Positions 7,130 to 9,320 of a DNA stretch of 9,320 bases are shown here, one piece after another. The notes beneath the pieces were generated by a model. The model did not search any database. It was not told the DNA's origin and saw nothing but the letters and a program-made list of their open reading frames with translations. Position numbers and translations under genes: made by a program. Origin of the DNA: Thiomargarita sp. (GTDB lineage Bacteria; Pseudomonadota; Gammaproteobacteria; Beggiatoales; Beggiatoaceae). Numbering within the stretch: the first letter of the stretch is position 1; every line of letters begins with the position of its first letter. The DNA lies in assembly GCA_020721025.1 (NCBI GenBank), contig DYNO01000134.1:1-9320 (forward strand), in the 5' to 3' direction.

Positions 7130-7250
7130 ATGCAAGTCAGTGAAAAAATTGAAATTGATTCGTCACATCAAACAATAGTCGCAAGAAGAAGTGGCGCATC
7201 GTTTGAATGTTTTACCACCATCACGAAGCAGAAATTTTCGGCAGGCATGA
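7130..7250 (+). pseudogene. Decayed XRE-type helix-turn-helix relic
   Basis: ATG at 7130 begins MQVSEK in one frame. A one-base frame change then gives LKLIRHIKQ, a TAG at 7176-7178, and SQEEVAHRLNV to about 7211. The frame closes at TGA 7248-7250 after non-homologous residues. Together this resembles the N-terminal helix-turn-helix of small XRE regulators, whose recognition region typically reads like SQEEVAxxLNVS. A frameshift and a stop, plus loss of the second half, mark it as dead. The match is short, so the family call is tentative. Confidence 0.45.
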
Positions 7251-7270
7251 CCAAGTTGAACTTGGTAATG
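7246..7270. repeat. 25-base palindrome in the convergent gap
   Basis: The sequence is symmetric about 7258. The core ACCAAGTT (7250-7257) and AACTTGGT (7259-7266) are perfect complements around one base. Outer CAT (7246-7248) and ATG (7268-7270) also pair, with one mismatch (7249 and 7267). There is no U-tract directly after it on either strand. It looks like a short palindromic repeat or a protein-binding site rather than a standard terminator. Confidence 0.55.
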
Positions 7271-7313
7271 AGAAAAAATTAGTGATAGTTGTCAACCCAC
7301 CGCCATTCATTTC

Positions 7314-8960
7314 CTAACTCTCCCCTGCAATTTCCTTTAATTGGGGCGCGCCGTAACAAAAATAATCGTTTAAGTTCAATCCCATATCGACTAATTCGAG
7401 GGTTAGATTTGGATTATAATAGGGATCGCCCTGTTGTAAAAATTCCTGCCAAGTGTTGACAAACAAGGTGTTATCGGTGGCTGACCACTGTTCTGGGGTT
7501 TGCCAAGGGGATTGGGCAACAAATCGAGCAAATGGGGTATAAACCGTGCGAAATCCGTGAGTTGCACTGCGTAAGGCAAAGTCGAGTAATCCATAAGCTT
7601 CGGTATAATTTTCGTCTAACCCATTGATTTTTTTCCAAATATCCCGTTTTATCGCACAACAGGCGGGATGTGGCGTGCTGACATTGCGTACAATCGCGGT
7701 GACAGCCATATAGCCTGCAATAGATTCAGGAAACGGGGTGTACACGGCGAGCGGCGTGCCCTGCGGTCGTAACACTAAACCCGCGTGTAATAAAGCATTT
7801 TCAGCATTCAGCACCTTGCCCGTGACAAAACCCACTTGCGGAATTTGTAACCAACTGGTTAATTCTGCAACCGCGCATTCATCCAACGCCTCGACCGTCA
7901 GCACCACCAACGCGCTAATCTGAGGATATTGTTGAAAGGCTTGATTTATTTTCTGAGCGTAATTTTCCAATGTAGTTAATTGTAAAATGTGATATTGTTC
8001 TCGTGGGAGGGGTTCCAGTTGCACCCGATAATTGCCACGCCACAATGTTTTGTTTTCATTGATTTTTCCACGCAGACCGCGCCGCTGTAACGCATTTTGT
8101 AACGCTCGTAATCCGGCAACATAGGCATATTCCTTTGCTTCATGTGCCAATGAGACCGAATTCTGATGTTGTCGCCAATGATAAAGCACCTTGGGAATAT
8201 GTTTCACTTGAGGATCGAGTTCTGCCGCTCGTAGAATCAAATCATAATCTTGCGACCCTTCCATTGCTTCTTGCACCCCGTTCAATGTTGTCAGTAAACT
8301 GTGACGATAAACCAGCAAATGAAATAGATAATTGCCTGAAAGCAACGTTTCCGGCGACCATCCGGGTTTAAACAGGTGCATATAACGTAAATCTTGTGAT
8401 GACAACATATCCCGATCAGAGTAAAAAATATCAAGTCGGGGTTCAGTTTGCAACGCTGCCACGATTTGATACAGCGCGTCCGGAGCGAGCCGATCATCAT
8501 GGTCTAAAAATGCCACAAATTCCCCCGAAGCCATCGCAATCGCGTGATTGGTGGCGCGACAAATTCCTTGATTTTTCAATAAAGTATGCAGTCGTAGTCG
8601 TCGGTCTGACGTAGCGAGTTGTTGCAAACAAGCCAACGTTTTGGCATCGGTACTGCCATCATCTACCAAACAGAGTTCCCAATGGGGATAAGCCTGTGTT
8701 TGCACTGAATAAATACATTCTTCAAGATAGTGCTGAGGGGTATTATAGACCGGCGTGACAATACTGATAAGTGGTTGATAATGCCAATTTTTTGCTGTAG
8801 TTCGCAGTTGTTGCCATTCATGCAAAGTGATGAAACTGTGATGAAATAACCATGCTTGATATTCTATCCAATGGCTACTTGCCCAACGTCGTAAGTCAAT
8901 TTCTGTTGGTGTATCAATGAGTTTAGGGGAAAAAAACCGTTTGAAAGGATTCCAAGACAT
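7314..8960 (-). CDS. Family 2 glycosyltransferase with degenerate second module
   Basis: A 548-residue probable cytoplasmic enzyme that transfers a sugar from a nucleotide-sugar donor, likely in surface polysaccharide or glycan synthesis. The first GT-A domain is complete: ISIVTPVYN (65-73), VDDGST (99-104), the metal-binding DHDD (153-156) and a catalytic-loop EGSQDYD (234-240), then a VLYHWRQH segment (258-265). Residues about 320-510 look like a second GT2 module. Only its C-terminal half is clear: RNVSTPHPACCAIKRDIWKKINGLDENY (425-452) and FRTVYTPFARF (470-480). No VDDGS or DxD is visible there, so it may be inactive or binding-only. Donor and acceptor cannot be deduced. The ATG at 8960 has no clear Shine-Dalgarno. 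No other polysaccharide genes lie in the window. Confidence 0.88.
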   Translation of the reverse strand: MSWNPFKRFFSPKLIDTPTEIDLRRWASSHWIEYQAWLFHHSFITLHEWQQLRTTAKNWHYQPLISIVTPVYNTPQHYLEECIYSVQTQAYPHWELCLVDDGSTDAKTLACLQQLATSDRRLRLHTLLKNQGICRATNHAIAMASGEFVAFLDHDDRLAPDALYQIVAALQTEPRLDIFYSDRDMLSSQDLRYMHLFKPGWSPETLLSGNYLFHLLVYRHSLLTTLNGVQEAMEGSQDYDLILRAAELDPQVKHIPKVLYHWRQHQNSVSLAHEAKEYAYVAGLRALQNALQRRGLRGKINENKTLWRGNYRVQLEPLPREQYHILQLTTLENYAQKINQAFQQYPQISALVVLTVEALDECAVAELTSWLQIPQVGFVTGKVLNAENALLHAGLVLRPQGTPLAVYTPFPESIAGYMAVTAIVRNVSTPHPACCAIKRDIWKKINGLDENYTEAYGLLDFALRSATHGFRTVYTPFARFVAQSPWQTPEQWSATDNTLFVNTWQEFLQQGDPYYNPNLTLELVDMGLNLNDYFCYGAPQLKEIAGES

Positions 8961-9059
8961 GAGTTTTTGGGCTGGGGTCGGAAGTGAATATGGGAAGAAA
9001 GATACTGAAACAGGAGTAAAAAGGGATGAGGAGCAATCTTTTTATTGACTCAATTTTAA

Positions 9060-9076
9060 GTTGTGAGAATCACAAC
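9060..9076. promoter_or_regulatory. Operator-like palindrome at the glycosyltransferase start site
   Basis: GTTGTG (9060-9065) and CACAAC (9071-9076) are perfect inverted repeats around AGAAT. The palindrome starts one base downstream of the -10 hexamer and covers the expected transcription start. That position suits a repressor-binding site; it could also form a small hairpin at the 5' end of the transcript. Confidence 0.4.
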
Positions 9077-9077
9077 A

Positions 9078-9086
9078 ATTATAGCA
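9078..9086 (-). promoter_or_regulatory. Extended -10 promoter for the glycosyltransferase
   Basis: On the minus strand this reads TGC followed by TATAAT, a perfect extended -10 box. No consensus -35 lies at 16-18 bases, which is typical of extended -10 promoters. Initiation would fall near 9071, giving a leader of about 110 bases before the ATG at 8960. Confidence 0.6.
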
Positions 9087-9160
9087 AAAAAGCGTGTAAA
9101 CTCATTGAAACGAAATTTAACATTTATGCTGCTTTACCGTAGTTTCAACGGGGTGGATGA

Positions 9161-9320
9161 AACAACATTCCCAAAAAAGCCCCCCAAGAAGCTGAGAATG
9201 CGACGATAAACATTGAAACCGAAGATTATGTTACAGAATACCCCAATCGACAAGAATCCGTTAGTGTTGATTTAGGAATTAAAACACTCGCAACATTGAG
9301 TAACGGCGAAGTTTATCAGA
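9161..9320 (+). pseudogene. 5'-truncated TnpB (IS200/IS605-type) fragment, runs off the window
   Basis: The frame is open from just after the TGA at 9158-9160 to the window end. Near its end it reads SVDLGIKTLATLSNGEVYQ, the RuvC-I block of TnpB, whose aspartate is the first catalytic residue of this RNA-guided nuclease. The preceding ATINIETEDY resembles the strand just before that block. The roughly 150-180 residues normally found upstream are missing, and no start codon lies in this frame. It is therefore a broken copy or an internal fragment. The rest, including RuvC-II/III and the zinc finger, lies outside the window if present. Confidence 0.75.

Larger units (their letters stand above)
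6852..7313. other. Gene graveyard between lolB and the glycosyltransferase
   Basis: No intact gene. The stretch holds a truncated DUF29 reading frame (6893-7102), a broken XRE-type helix-turn-helix relic (7130-7250) and a 25-base palindrome (7246-7270). lolB and the glycosyltransferase converge on this gap, which fits a tolerated site for insertion and decay. No strong terminator for either gene is visible. Confidence 0.6.

Noticed and set aside
9142..9163. GTTTC...GAAAC block resembling a CRISPR repeat edge
   Set aside because: Only one copy, with no spacers or second repeat within the window and no cas gene.

Overview
The window reads as AT-rich chromosomal DNA of a gammaproteobacterium. 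lolB (found in beta- and gammaproteobacteria) directly follows a TPR lipoprotein gene, an arrangement known from Pseudomonas-type genomes. Remnants of a DUF29 protein, an XRE-type helix-turn-helix protein and a TnpB protein, plus dense hairpin repeats, suggest a Beggiatoa/Thiotrichales-like genome. That lineage call is inference from recognised family flavour; no search was run.

Layout: 169-1734 (+) is a membrane-anchored GTPase. The gap 1735-2257 holds a pair of structured repeat units facing each other (1825-1892 and 2000-2068). 2258-3271 (+) is an SPFH/band-7 protein without an obvious membrane helix. Nine bases later comes hemD (3281-4036, +), uroporphyrinogen-III synthase, whose ribosome binding site overlaps the SPFH stop codon. 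The gap 4037-4488 carries several hairpins, a plausible promoter and a possible 14-codon leader ORF. 4489-6261 (+) is a TPR lipoprotein and 6258-6851 (+) is lolB, overlapping by ATGA. The gap 6852-7313 is a gene graveyard: the C-terminal half of a DUF29 protein, a broken XRE-like relic and a 25-nt palindrome. 7314-8960 (-) is a family 2 glycosyltransferase with a degenerate second module. Its probable promoter has an extended -10 box abutting a perfect 6-bp inverted repeat. The window ends inside a 5'-truncated TnpB.

How the genes work together: the TPR protein and LolB are both predicted lipoproteins; LolB is the outer-membrane receptor that inserts lipoproteins delivered by LolA. The GTPase and SPFH protein are both expected to act at membranes and lie in the same orientation, but the repeat element separates them and a functional link is inference. 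HemD is housekeeping tetrapyrrole synthesis. I found no convincing new multigene system. The most unusual signal is the inverted repeat pair with a compensatory base change, followed by the operator-like palindrome at the glycosyltransferase promoter.
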